A DNA stretch of 64,000 nucleotides from Pleomorphomonas koreensis DSM 23070 (GTDB taxonomy: Bacteria > Pseudomonadota > Alphaproteobacteria > Rhizobiales > Pleomorphomonadaceae): assembly GCF_000425185.1 (NCBI RefSeq), contig NZ_AULH01000008.1, forward strand, positions 124,001 to 188,000. The letters run 5' to 3'. Position numbers and translations under genes: made by a program. Positions 29,794 through 38,802 of this stretch are shown in pieces (positions within the stretch are counted from its first letter, which is position 1; the number at the start of each line of letters is the position of its first letter). The notes beneath the pieces were generated by a model, which saw only the letters and a list, made by a program, of their open reading frames with translations, did not search any database and had not been told where the DNA came from.

Positions 29794-31053
29794 TCAGGCG
29801 ACGCCGGCGTCGAGATAGAGATCGACGATGTCCGCCACGTGGGAGATCATCAGGTCGGTGGGCGTCGGCACCAGGCCGCCCGAGCGCAGGGCGCGATATT
29901 CGCGCGGCAGGTACTGGCTGATCAGCGCCTCGGGAATGCCCCCATCGAGATTGGCGACGAGTTGGTCGATGGCCGCCCTGATCTCCGGCCGGCCGAGATA
30001 ATAGCGGGCGCGGTCGGAGTAGCTGTAGACGAGCTTGTAGTCGATCTCGGCCGCATCGCCGGTGTAATAGGCCTTCCAGTAACGCGGGTCCGCCTTCATG
30101 GTCGCCGTCAGCACCTCGCGGAAGCGCGACGGCACGGCCGGCCGCATCTCCCCCTCGATCATCTCCAGCGCCAGCAGGGCCTCGCGCAGCGCGTAGGTCA
30201 GCCACGGGCCGACTTTCAGGATGCAGAAGTGGTCGGCGGAAAGGCGGGCGAGATTGGCCGGCGACTGGTAGTCGGTGGAATGCGCCTCGAACACCATGCC
30301 GGGATGGTCGAGGATGGCGCCGGACAGCGCCGGCACCGGCACGTAGTCGTGCACCATGCCGTCGCCGAACTCGACGCCCGGCTGCACCACCAGGCCGGTG
30401 ACCCGATCCCAGGCCGCGTCAAGGCCGCGCCGCTTGAACGCCGCCTCGAAGGCGGCCAGCGTCCGCTCGACGTCGGCGGGCCGGGTGACGTGCAGCGCCT
30501 CCTCCTGGACGACGCCGCCCGGCGTCGGCACCTCGGTGCCGATGATGTAGACCGGCGGCGTTCCGGTGAAGCTCGCCTCGGCGACGGCCGCCATGTCGGC
30601 GGCGCGCTCGGCGACGATCTCGTCGGTCAGCGGCGCCTTGTCGTCGGCGCAGACGAAGGAGGCGTCGAGATGGATCTTGCGATAGCCGGCCTTGACGTAG
30701 CTCTCGACGAGATGGCGCGTCTCGGCCATCGCCTCGACCGAACCCCGGCCGCGCCAGCTGTTGGGACCGAGGTGGTCGCCGCCGAGCAGCACCAGCTCGC
30801 GCGGGAAATCTTCTTCATCGGCAAGCTCATAGACCAGTTGGGCAAAATCGGCCGGCCGCAGACCGGTGTAGCCGCCGTACTGATCCACCTGGTTCGAGGT
30901 GGATTCCACCAGCGCGAAGGTGCCGCGCCGACGCGCCGAGCGGAACAGCGCCCTCAGCACCAGCGGATGCGCCGAACAGATCGAGGCGATCACCCCGCCC
31001 TTGCCGGCGCGGTTGCGTTCGAGGGTTTCGCGATAGAGTTCAAGCGACTTCAT
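29794..31053 (-). CDS. KbaZ/GatZ family protein (possible tagatose-6-phosphate 4-epimerase)
   Basis: The 419-residue TIM-barrel protein has the GatZ/KbaZ blocks LVESTSNQVDQYGGYTG, LLGGDHLGPNSW, HLDASFVCADD, IIGTEVPTPGG and FEAHSTDYQ. In E. coli this family is the non-catalytic subunit of tagatose-1,6-bisphosphate aldolase and needs KbaY/GatY. No KbaY or 6-phosphotagatokinase gene is in the window. An Agrobacterium relative is, as I recall, a D-tagatose-6-phosphate 4-epimerase, which would fit this kinase- and dehydrogenase-rich operon. The ATG is preceded by GGAG. Family assignment is firm; the epimerase role is inference. Confidence 0.85.
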   Translation of the reverse strand: MKSLELYRETLERNRAGKGGVIASICSAHPLVLRALFRSARRRGTFALVESTSNQVDQYGGYTGLRPADFAQLVYELADEEDFPRELVLLGGDHLGPNSWRGRGSVEAMAETRHLVESYVKAGYRKIHLDASFVCADDKAPLTDEIVAERAADMAAVAEASFTGTPPVYIIGTEVPTPGGVVQEEALHVTRPADVERTLAAFEAAFKRRGLDAAWDRVTGLVVQPGVEFGDGMVHDYVPVPALSGAILDHPGMVFEAHSTDYQSPANLARLSADHFCILKVGPWLTYALREALLALEMIEGEMRPAVPSRFREVLTATMKADPRYWKAYYTGDAAEIDYKLVYSYSDRARYYLGRPEIRAAIDQLVANLDGGIPEALISQYLPREYRALRSGGLVPTPTDLMISHVADIVDLYLDAGVA

Positions 31054-31205
31054 GACAGGTCTCCGGTGGCGCCGGGCGCGGCCTTGTCGCGCAACGGCAA
31101 TCGGCAGGCGGATCGGCGGCCGCTTCAAGAGGAGCGCCTCCCCCCGTCGGCGCTCCCCTTGCAGGCGGCGCGGCCGCTCGGCGGCACGCATCCGCAACGG
31201 TTCCA

Positions 31206-31237
31206 TCCCGGCGCCACTCGGGCGACCGGCGCCGGGA
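31206..31237 (-). other. Strong intercistronic hairpin after the sugar-binding protein gene
   Basis: Ten-base perfect arms TCCCGGCGCC and GGCGCCGGGA are separated by 12 bases, with no U-run on the minus strand. The position, just past the binding-protein stop, suits an RNA stabiliser or partial attenuator that raises binding-protein levels over the downstream aldolase-type gene. Confidence 0.6.
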
Positions 31238-31248
31238 CGGATTGTCGA

Positions 31249-32193
31249 TCAGTAGAGAACGTTCTGGGCTTCCGGCTTGTCGAGGTTGTCCTTGGTGACG
31301 AACACGACGCCGGTGTCGATCATCTTCTCGACCTTCTCGCCGCCAAGGATCTTGGCGATGGTCTCGACGCCCTTCTCACCCATCTGGAACGAGCCCTGCA
31401 CGGCGATGCCCTGCAAGGTACCGTTGCGGACGAAGTCCTGAAGGTCCTGGTTGCCGTCGAAGCCGATGCCGACGACCTGACCCGCCTTGCCCGACTGGGC
31501 GAGCGCGCGGCCCATGCCGGCGGCGGTCGGCTCGTTGGCGCCGAAGATGCCCTTGAGGTCCGCGTTGGCCGAGAGCACGTCGACGGTCTGGTTCAGCGCC
31601 GTCGCCATCTGCGACTGCGAGTAGTAGGGACCGACGATCTCCAGCTTGGAGTTGGCCTTGATATAGTCGGTGAAGCCACCGACGCGGCCGATTTCCGAGC
31701 CGACGCCGGCGACATAGGACATGATGGCGATCTTGCCCTCGGTGCCCACCGCCTTGATCATCGCCTCGGCGCACAGCTCGCCGGCCTTCTTGTTGTCGGT
31801 GGCCAGGAACGCCTGATAATACTTCTCGCCATCGGGGGAGATGGCGCTGTCGATCAGCACGACCGGAATGGAATTCTCCCAGGCCTTCTTGATCGACGGC
31901 ACGAGAGCGTCCGGATCCGACGGCGCCAGCACGATGCCCGCCACCTTGCGGTTGATGGCGTTCTCGACCATGTTCACTTCGTCGGCGACGTTGGCCTCGG
32001 CGGCCGGTCCCTGGAAGGTCATGGTGTAGTCGGGCAGCTTTTCGATGGCGGCGCTGGCACCCTTGTTGACGTTCTGCCAGAAGTTCGAGTTCGCCGTCTT
32101 GACGATGACGGCAATCTCGCCGGCGGCCAGCGCGGCCGGAGCCGTGAAGGCGACCAGGGCAGCGGCGAGCACGCCGCAGGCAAGCTTCTTCAT
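31249..32193 (-). CDS. Sugar ABC transporter periplasmic binding protein (RbsB-like)
   Basis: The 314-residue protein has a clear signal peptide (MKKLACGVLAAALVAFTAPA, cleavage after ALA at about residue 23). A type I periplasmic-binding fold of the ribose/galactose class follows, with IAVIVKTANSNFWQNV, GIVLAPSDPDALV and GIGFDGNQDLQDF. It would deliver a monosaccharide or polyol to the permease and ATPase encoded just upstream. Gene order ATPase-permease-binding protein, with hairpins on both sides of this gene, suggests separate tuning of its expression. Confidence 0.92.
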   Translation of the reverse strand: MKKLACGVLAAALVAFTAPAALAAGEIAVIVKTANSNFWQNVNKGASAAIEKLPDYTMTFQGPAAEANVADEVNMVENAINRKVAGIVLAPSDPDALVPSIKKAWENSIPVVLIDSAISPDGEKYYQAFLATDNKKAGELCAEAMIKAVGTEGKIAIMSYVAGVGSEIGRVGGFTDYIKANSKLEIVGPYYSQSQMATALNQTVDVLSANADLKGIFGANEPTAAGMGRALAQSGKAGQVVGIGFDGNQDLQDFVRNGTLQGIAVQGSFQMGEKGVETIAKILGGEKVEKMIDTGVVFVTKDNLDKPEAQNVLY

Positions 32194-32268
32194 GATGATC
32201 TCCTCTCCATTTGGGTGTTTTTCAGTCCTCGGATGCAGCCCCGTTCCTCTACCGGGTATGCTGCGGCA

Positions 32269-32292
32269 CGGCGGCGGATGCACCCGCCGCCG
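32269..32292 (-). other. Intercistronic hairpin between permease and binding-protein genes
   Basis: Nine-base arms CGGCGGCGG and CCGCCGCCG enclose a six-base loop, just past the permease stop. No T-run follows on the minus strand. Together with the hairpin on the far side it brackets the binding-protein message and may mark a processing or protection point. Confidence 0.5.
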
Positions 32293-32310
32293 GATGGGGT
32301 GGGACCGACG

Positions 32311-33333
32311 TCAGCGCTTGGAATTGCGCATCTGGTCGATCCAGACCGTGCCGATGATCACCAGGCCGATGATGATCATCTGGATGAAGCTCGAGACGCC
32401 GTTCATGTTGAGGCCGTTCCGGAGAATGCCGATGATGAAGGCGCCGATGATCGTGCCGGAGATGGTGCCGACGCCGCCGGCCAGCGACGTGCCGCCGATC
32501 ACCGCCGCGGCGATGGCGTCAAGCTCGTAGGCGACGCCCTCGTTGGGCTGCGCCGTAACGAGGCGCGACATCAGCACGCAGCCGCACAGGCCGGCCAGCA
32601 GGCCCGACAAGAGGTAGGCACCGATCTTGGTGCGGCTGACGTTGACGCCCGACAGGCTCGCCGCCTCCTCGTTGGAGCCGAGGGCGTAGAGATGGCGGCC
32701 GAAGGTGGTCTTCTGCAGGATGACCGCCACGACGATGGCCAGGACGATCATCAGGATCACCGGATAGGGAATGCCGGGGAAGATCACCCGCGGGAAGCCG
32801 TTGGCGCCCTCCTCGACGACGCGCCACAGCGAGCCGTTGCCGAGTTCGCCGAAGCTTTCGCCGAGGCCGGAGATGGCCCGGGCGCCGGTGAACTGCAACG
32901 CCAGACCGCGCGCCACCATCATCATGCCCAGCGTGGCGATGAACGGCGGCAACCGCATGCGGGTGATGACGAGGCCGTTGACGGTGCCGCACACCCCGCC
33001 GGCGATGATGCCGAACAGCATGGCGACCGGCACCGGAAAGCCCGCCTTGACCGCCAGGCCGGCGATGACGCCGGACAGCGCCAGCACCGAGCCGACGCTG
33101 AGGTCGATGCCGCCGGTGATGATGACGCAGGTGGCGCCGAGGCCGAGGTAGGCGATCGTCGACGTCTGCAGCGCGATCGTCACGCCGTTGCTCATGGTCA
33201 GAAAGGCGTTGCTCGTCACGGAGAAGGCGAAGACCAGCAGCAGGAGGCCGGCGAGTGCGGCAAACTTCTGAATCAGCTCTTTGCGGTCCTGCAACCGCTT
33301 GGCATCCCTGGATGCACTGTCAATGGTAGTCAT
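32311..33333 (-). CDS. Sugar ABC transporter permease (RbsC-like)
   Basis: The 340-residue protein has eight to ten membrane helices and the BPD_transp_2 signatures ITGGIDLSVGSVLALSGV and the EAA-like loop NEEAASLSGVNVSRTKIG. It forms the transmembrane channel of a ribose-type importer as a homodimer. Its ATG overlaps the ATPase stop codon as ATGA, so the two are translationally coupled. The binding-protein gene follows after 117 bases containing a hairpin. Confidence 0.92.
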   Translation of the reverse strand: MTTIDSASRDAKRLQDRKELIQKFAALAGLLLLVFAFSVTSNAFLTMSNGVTIALQTSTIAYLGLGATCVIITGGIDLSVGSVLALSGVIAGLAVKAGFPVPVAMLFGIIAGGVCGTVNGLVITRMRLPPFIATLGMMMVARGLALQFTGARAISGLGESFGELGNGSLWRVVEEGANGFPRVIFPGIPYPVILMIVLAIVVAVILQKTTFGRHLYALGSNEEAASLSGVNVSRTKIGAYLLSGLLAGLCGCVLMSRLVTAQPNEGVAYELDAIAAAVIGGTSLAGGVGTISGTIIGAFIIGILRNGLNMNGVSSFIQMIIIGLVIIGTVWIDQMRNSKR

Positions 33334-34901
33334 CTCGCTCCTCCAGCGATCGTATTCGTGAAGTTCATGCTTTTGACGCCGGAGGCGTATTGCATGATTT
33401 CTTCCTGGCTCGTCTTGGCGGTCTCCAGGATGCCGGTCACCTGACCTTCGTGGAACACCACGACGCGGTCGGTCATGCCGAGAATTTCCGGCAGCTCCGA
33501 GGTGATCATCACCACGCCGATGCCCTCACTCGCCAGCTTGTCGAGCAGCTGGTAGATGGCGAACTTGGCGCCGACGTCGATGCCGCGCGTCGGCTCGTCG
33601 AAGAACAGCACGCGGCTGTCCCGGAACAGCCACTTGCCGATCACCACCTTCTGCTGGTTGCCGCCCGACAGGTTCTTGGCGATCTGGTCGATGGACGGCG
33701 TCTTGACGTTGAGCTTGACCACCGTTTCGCGCGCCGCCCTCGCCTCGCGCGCCTTGTCGATGAAGCCGCGCCGGCTCACCGCCTCCATGTTGGCCATGGT
33801 GATGTTTTCCTTCACCGTCATCTTGACGGCGAGGCCGTTCAGCTTGCGATCCTCCGACAGGTAGGCGATGCCGGCGGTGATGGCGTCGATCGGCCCGCCG
33901 ATCGACAGCTCCTGATCGCCGAGCATCACCTTGCCGCCGGTCTTGTGGTCGGCGCCGAAGATGGCGCGCGCCGTCTCGGTGCGACCGGCGCCCATCAGGC
34001 CGGCGAAGCCGAGGATCTCGCCGCGCCGGAGGTCGAAGCTGACCTTATGCCGGCTGCCCGGCCGGGTCAGATCAACCACCCGGAAGATCACCTCGTCGGT
34101 CGTCGTCGAGGTACGGGGCGGGAACTTGTCCTCCAGCGCGCGGCCGACCATGGCCGCCACGATGTCGTTGACCGTCACGTCGGCGAAGTCGCGCGTCGAC
34201 ACGTAGCCGCCGTCGCGCATCACCGTCACGCGGTCGGCGATGCGCCTCAGCTCCTCCAGGCGATGCGAGATGTAGATGATGCCGACGCCATCGCTCTTCA
34301 GCTCGCGAATGATCTCGAACAGCCGGTCGATCTCCGACTCGGTCAGCGACGAGGTCGGCTCGTCCATGATCAGCACTTCGGCGTTGAGCGACAGCGCCTT
34401 GGCGATCTCCACCATCTGCTGGCGGGCCACGGTCAGCGTCAGCACGAGGTCCGATGCCCGGATGTTGACCTTCAGCCGGTCGAGGAACACCTGGGCGTCG
34501 CGCTCCATCTTCTTCCTGTCGACGAACCAGCCTTTCTTCGGCTCGCGTCCCAGGAAGATGTTCTCGGCCACCGACAGATGCGGCACCAGATTGAGTTCCT
34601 GGTGGATGATGGTGATGCCGGCCGCCTGGGCGTCCTGGATGGTCGCGAACCGCCGTGGCTCGCCCTTGTAGACCACCTCGCCCGCGTCGGCATGGTAAAG
34701 CCCGGTGATCACCTTCATCAGCGTCGACTTGCCGGCGCCGTTCTCGCCGCAAAGGGCATGGACCTCGCCGCGACGCAGGTCGAAATGCACGTCGTCGAGC
34801 GCCAGCACGCCGGGAAACCGCTTCACGATCCCCTTTGCTTCGAGGATGCTTCCCCCTCCCCCGGCCGCCCCGACCGGCGGCGCCACATTCAGCGCAGTCA
34901 T
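33330..34901 (-). CDS. Sugar ABC transporter ATPase with two nucleotide-binding domains (RbsA-like)
   Basis: The 523-residue protein holds two ABC domains. The first has Walker A CGENGAGKST (about 51-60) and the ABC signature region LTVARQQMVEIAKAL. The second has the degenerate Walker A LMGAGRTET typical of RbsA/AraG and the signature LSGGNQQK. It energises the ribose-type importer with the adjacent permease and binding protein. It follows the iron alcohol dehydrogenase gene after 83 bases on the same strand. Confidence 0.92.
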   Translation of the reverse strand: MTALNVAPPVGAAGGGGSILEAKGIVKRFPGVLALDDVHFDLRRGEVHALCGENGAGKSTLMKVITGLYHADAGEVVYKGEPRRFATIQDAQAAGITIIHQELNLVPHLSVAENIFLGREPKKGWFVDRKKMERDAQVFLDRLKVNIRASDLVLTLTVARQQMVEIAKALSLNAEVLIMDEPTSSLTESEIDRLFEIIRELKSDGVGIIYISHRLEELRRIADRVTVMRDGGYVSTRDFADVTVNDIVAAMVGRALEDKFPPRTSTTTDEVIFRVVDLTRPGSRHKVSFDLRRGEILGFAGLMGAGRTETARAIFGADHKTGGKVMLGDQELSIGGPIDAITAGIAYLSEDRKLNGLAVKMTVKENITMANMEAVSRRGFIDKAREARAARETVVKLNVKTPSIDQIAKNLSGGNQQKVVIGKWLFRDSRVLFFDEPTRGIDVGAKFAIYQLLDKLASEGIGVVMITSELPEILGMTDRVVVFHEGQVTGILETAKTSQEEIMQYASGVKSMNFTNTIAGGAR

Positions 34902-34984
34902 CCGTTCCTCCCGCCTGTCATCCTTTCCGAAGTTTTCGCGGTCCGCCGTGGCGGCGGCCGGGCCTCCTCCCGGCCGCCATCACC

Positions 34985-36154
34985 TCAGGCGGCCCGGAAG
35001 CTCCGGAGATAGATGTTCCGCATGTCGTCTTCGCTCGGCACCACCGGGTTGCCCTGGCTGTCGGGGAACTCCATGGCGTGCTTGAGGATCGGCGCGAGGT
35101 CGTCGGGCGTGATGCCGAAGTCGTCCAGCCGGCAGTAGAGGCCGATCAGCTTCAGGAACTTCTCGATCTCCAGCGGGAACGAGGCGGCGGCGGCCTCGTC
35201 CGACGCGGCGGCCAGCGCCGGATTGAACAGCCGGGCCACCTTGGCGAACTTGGCGACGGCGCCGCGCCAGGTGAACTCGGCGAAGGCGGGATAGATCACC
35301 GCCAGCGACTCGCCGTGGCTGACCTTCGGGAAATGGCCGCTGATCGGCTGTCCGGCCGCATGCGGCAGCGTCGTGCCGACGTTGGCGAGACACTGGCCGG
35401 CCAGCGTATCGGCCCAGGCGAGATCCTCGCGCGCCGCGAGGTTGCCGCCGTTGGCCACCGCCACCGGCAGGCTGCGGATGACGCGCACGATGGCGTCGAG
35501 GGCGATGGAGTCGACCGCCTCCGAGGCGCCGGTATTGATGTAGGACTCGAAAGTGTGGGTGAAGATGTCGAAGCCGGTGGAGGCGGTGACGCGCGGCGGC
35601 ACCGAGACCATCAGCTCGGGATCGACGATGGCGACGCGGCAGAGAAGATTGTCGTTCCACATCGCCGACTTGCAGTTCTCGGCGGTGTTGGTGAACACCG
35701 ACACCTTGGACGTCTGGGTACCGGTGCCCGACGTGGTGGAGATGGCGACGATCGGCAGCGTGGCGGAGGTCGGCTTCTTCTTGAAGTAGAGGTAGTCCCA
35801 GGCGGTGCCCGGATGGGTCGCCGCCACGGCGATCGCCTTGGCCGTGTCGATGGCGCTGCCGCCGCCCATGCCGACCACCGCCTTGACGCCTTCTTTGCGG
35901 GCAAGCTCGGCGCCGCGCTGGATCGAGTCGAGCGTCGGGTTGGGCACCACGTCGGAGAAGCGCACGTAGCGGACGCCGGCGGCGGCGAGCGACTCCTCGA
36001 CCTCCGCCACTCTGGCGGCGGCGACTTTCAGCAGCGTCGGATCGACGACGAACAGCACGATGTCGGCGATCTCCCGCACGGCGGCGCCGGTTTCGGCGCG
36101 GCGGCCGGCGCCGAACAGCAGGCGGGTGGGCTGGTAGTAGTTGAAGCTTTTCAT
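34985..36154 (-). CDS. Iron-dependent (group III) alcohol dehydrogenase, FucO-like
   Basis: The 389-residue protein has the NAD motif VGMGGGSAIDTAKA and the metal ligands D196, H200, H265 and H280 (FDIFTHTFESY, LPHAAG, then the GHFPKVSHGE segment). The first two match the numbering of E. coli FucO. It could be a lactaldehyde reductase serving L-fucose breakdown, or a polyol or sugar-alcohol dehydrogenase. The operon partners (GatD-like dehydrogenase and kinase) leave both open. It follows the GatD-like gene after 42 bases. Confidence 0.88.
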   Translation of the reverse strand: MKSFNYYQPTRLLFGAGRRAETGAAVREIADIVLFVVDPTLLKVAAARVAEVEESLAAAGVRYVRFSDVVPNPTLDSIQRGAELARKEGVKAVVGMGGGSAIDTAKAIAVAATHPGTAWDYLYFKKKPTSATLPIVAISTTSGTGTQTSKVSVFTNTAENCKSAMWNDNLLCRVAIVDPELMVSVPPRVTASTGFDIFTHTFESYINTGASEAVDSIALDAIVRVIRSLPVAVANGGNLAAREDLAWADTLAGQCLANVGTTLPHAAGQPISGHFPKVSHGESLAVIYPAFAEFTWRGAVAKFAKVARLFNPALAAASDEAAAASFPLEIEKFLKLIGLYCRLDDFGITPDDLAPILKHAMEFPDSQGNPVVPSEDDMRNIYLRSFRAA

Positions 36155-36196
36155 GGCGTCCTCGCTTTGATGGTCATGTCACCGGGGTTGCCGGCA

Positions 36197-37216
36197 TCAG
36201 GATTGGCAGTCGACGATGAGCTTGCCCTTGAGCGCGCCGGGCGTGCTCAGCAGGCCGACGATCTCGTCGGCACGGGAGAGCGGCACCACGCGGTCGATGA
36301 GGGCGGCGATGTCGTAGTCGCCCCGTTCGAGCCCCGCCGCCGCGTACTGCCATTCCCAGCCGGGGAACGGCGCCGAATAGTTCATCCACGATCCCTGAAC
36401 GGTCAGCTCCTTGCGGTTGATCAGCTCGAACTCGGCCGGTTGCAGCGTCAGCGGCACGTGCGGCGTGCCGACGAACATCACGTGCGCCCTGGGGCCGGCG
36501 ATGCGCAGCGCCAGGAGTTCCGCCGCCGGCGCGCCGGCCGTCTCGAACACGTCGTCGAAATCGGTCTCGATGTCGGCGGCGCGGCTGTCGAACACCCGGT
36601 CGGCGCCGAGCTTCAGCGCCGTTTCGAGGCGCGGCGGATCGACGTCGAACACCGTCACCGAGCCGGCGCCGAGGCGCTTGAGGTTTTGCAGCAGCAGCAG
36701 GCCGATGCCGCCGGCGCCGACCAGCGCCGCCCGCCGTCCCGGCCGGAAGTCCATGATGTTGACGGCGTGCAGGCCGACGGTCAGCGGCTCCATGAAGGCG
36801 GCGGCGGCCGGATCGACGCTGTCCGGCATCAGGAAGGCGTTGCCGGCCGGCATGGTGACGTATTCGGCGAGGCCGCCCTGCCGGCGCGAGCCGATGAAGT
36901 CGTAGCCCTTGCCGAGCGAGAAATTGCCGAGCGCGCTCTGCGGGTGATCGAAATTGGGGATCAGCGGCACGCAGGCCGCCTGACGGCCGACCAGCGCGGC
37001 GTCGACGCCCTCGCCCACCGCGTCGATCCGGCCCGAAAACTCGTGGCCGACGACGATCGGATAGAAGTGGGCGCCGGTCTTGACGATGCGTGGAATGTCC
37101 GAGCCGCAGACGCCGCAGCGCGCCACCCTGATGCGGACTTCACCCGCCGCCGGCAGCGGCGTGGCGATCTCTTCGACCCGGAGATCACCGGGAGCGTGGA
37201 CGACGGCGGCCTTCAT
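36197..37216 (-). CDS. GatD-like zinc-type medium-chain alcohol dehydrogenase
   Basis: The 339-residue enzyme matches galactitol-1-phosphate 5-dehydrogenase and related polyol dehydrogenases, including the GatD-type block YDFIGSRRQGGLAEYV. Catalytic zinc ligands are C37 (CGVCGSD) and H58-E59 (GHEFSG). The structural-zinc cysteines normally found near residues 85-103 are replaced (VPLIPNFDHPQSALGNF has none), so this enzyme binds one zinc at most. The Rossmann motif is VGAGGIGLLLLQ. Its start overlaps the kinase stop as ATGA. A phosphorylated or free polyol is the likely substrate. Confidence 0.86.
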   Translation of the reverse strand: MKAAVVHAPGDLRVEEIATPLPAAGEVRIRVARCGVCGSDIPRIVKTGAHFYPIVVGHEFSGRIDAVGEGVDAALVGRQAACVPLIPNFDHPQSALGNFSLGKGYDFIGSRRQGGLAEYVTMPAGNAFLMPDSVDPAAAAFMEPLTVGLHAVNIMDFRPGRRAALVGAGGIGLLLLQNLKRLGAGSVTVFDVDPPRLETALKLGADRVFDSRAADIETDFDDVFETAGAPAAELLALRIAGPRAHVMFVGTPHVPLTLQPAEFELINRKELTVQGSWMNYSAPFPGWEWQYAAAGLERGDYDIAALIDRVVPLSRADEIVGLLSTPGALKGKLIVDCQS

Positions 37217-38706
37217 GCTTTCACCTCGGACGGATAGCGCAGAACGGCGAGCCGGGAGAGAACGTCCGACAGCCCGGCATAGGCGTCCTGGAAAACGGCG
37301 TACAGATCGCAATAGAAAGCGGCGGCGGCCGGATCGGGGGAGAAGGCTTCGGGAGGAGAAAGCCTGCCGATCGCGTCGGCGCGCGAGGCATAGAGACCGA
37401 CGCCCATGCCCGCCAGGATGGCCGAACCGAGTGTCGCGGTCTCCGCCTCGGGTGGAACGGAGAGCGTCATTCCGGTCACCTCGGCGAACAGCCGCCGCCA
37501 AGTCGTGCTGTTGGTGATGCCGCCGGTGAGCACGGCCCGCGGGGGCCGGCCGCCGGCCAACGTGTCGAAGGCATGGCGGGCGCCGAAAGCGGTGCCCTCC
37601 ATGAACATGCGGGCGAGATGGCTGCGGCGGACGGCCGGCGTCAGGCCGATGATCGCCCCGGACATGTCGCCCTTCCAGAACGGCGCCCGCTGGCCGACCA
37701 TGTAGGGCAGGAAGAACAGCGCCGCCTCGCCGGTCCGCGTGTCGTCGACCAGACGGCAGAGTTCGCCGAAGTCGATGTCGCCGAGCAGGTCGCGGAACCA
37801 GCTGAGCCCGGCGCCGCCGAAATCGACACCGCCGTTGACCAGCCACAGGCCCGGCGTGCCGGCCTCGTAGATCAGGCCGCGACCGTCGAACACCGGCGCA
37901 TCGACGAGCATGCCGACATTGGTGACCGTGCCGGCCGAGATATAGGCGTCGTTCGGCAGCAGCAGCCGGCAGCCCAGCGTCGCCGCCACGTTGTCCATGG
38001 CGCCGGCCACCACCGGCGTGCCGGCCGCAAGCCCGCTCCAGGCCGCCGCCTCGGCCGTCACCTTGCCGACCACCTCGGAACAGGCCACCACCGGCGGCAG
38101 CTTGCGGCGATCGAGGCCGCGCGCCTCGATGAGCGTGTCGGAATAGTCGCCAGTCCTGAGGTCGCAGATCTGCGACAGGCCGCCTTCGGAGCGGTCGACG
38201 GAGGCGACGCCGGTCAGCCGCCGCACCAGGAATGCGTTGGTGTGCAGGAAGTGGGCGGCGTGGGCGTAGACCTCCGGCTGATGGTCGCGGACCCACATCA
38301 TCTTGGGTGCGAAATTCGAGGCGTCGCTGCGGTTGCCGTTGATGGCGATCTGCTCCGCCTCCGCCGCCGCGTCGAGGCGGGCCTCGGCGGCGGCGCGACG
38401 GTCGAGCCAGATCATCGCCGGACCAAGCGGCGCGCCGTCACTATCGACAGGCAGCGCCAGACTCGACATGCCGTCGACGCCGATGCAGGCGATGGCCGAG
38501 GCCGGCACGCCGGACCGCCCGGTCAGCTCGGACACGGCGGCGCCAAGCGCCCTCAGCCAGTCCTCGGGGTCCTGCTCGGCACGCCCTGGGCCGGGATAGG
38601 ACGTCGCATATTCATGGCGTGCTGCGGCGACCGGCACCAAGTTCCGATCGTATAGCGACGCCTTTAAACTGGACGTGCCAATATCTATGCCCAAAAGATA
38701 GTCCAT
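37213..38706 (-). CDS. FGGY-family carbohydrate kinase (xylulokinase-like)
   Basis: The 497-residue kinase has the ATPase-fold start LGIDIGTSSLKASLYD, the catalytic-aspartate region CIGVDGMSS and the motif VAGAMDNVAATLG. The C-terminal adenosine motif is VLTGGITNSTTWRRLFAEV. It phosphorylates a ketose or polyol. With a GatD-like dehydrogenase and a KbaZ homologue downstream, a ketohexose such as tagatose is a reasonable guess. It is the first gene of the long minus-strand operon; the start is set by GAAGGGTGG upstream of ATG. A LacI-type operator lies 97 bases upstream. Confidence 0.88.
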   Translation of the reverse strand: MDYLLGIDIGTSSLKASLYDRNLVPVAAARHEYATSYPGPGRAEQDPEDWLRALGAAVSELTGRSGVPASAIACIGVDGMSSLALPVDSDGAPLGPAMIWLDRRAAAEARLDAAAEAEQIAINGNRSDASNFAPKMMWVRDHQPEVYAHAAHFLHTNAFLVRRLTGVASVDRSEGGLSQICDLRTGDYSDTLIEARGLDRRKLPPVVACSEVVGKVTAEAAAWSGLAAGTPVVAGAMDNVAATLGCRLLLPNDAYISAGTVTNVGMLVDAPVFDGRGLIYEAGTPGLWLVNGGVDFGGAGLSWFRDLLGDIDFGELCRLVDDTRTGEAALFFLPYMVGQRAPFWKGDMSGAIIGLTPAVRRSHLARMFMEGTAFGARHAFDTLAGGRPPRAVLTGGITNSTTWRRLFAEVTGMTLSVPPEAETATLGSAILAGMGVGLYASRADAIGRLSPPEAFSPDPAAAAFYCDLYAVFQDAYAGLSDVLSRLAVLRYPSEVKA

Positions 38707-38802
38707 CGGGCCACCCTTCACTGGGGTCGATCAAGTTGTTTGGAGAGTTCACCTCCCGTGAACTTCGCAGCGGAGGTAGCATGGCCCCTTAGGTCGGTCA
38801 AG

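Noticed and set aside
29839-33444. A 1201-codon open frame on the plus strand across the fucose/sugar island
   Set aside because: It lies antisense to KbaZ-like, binding-protein and permease genes and has shadow-frame composition.
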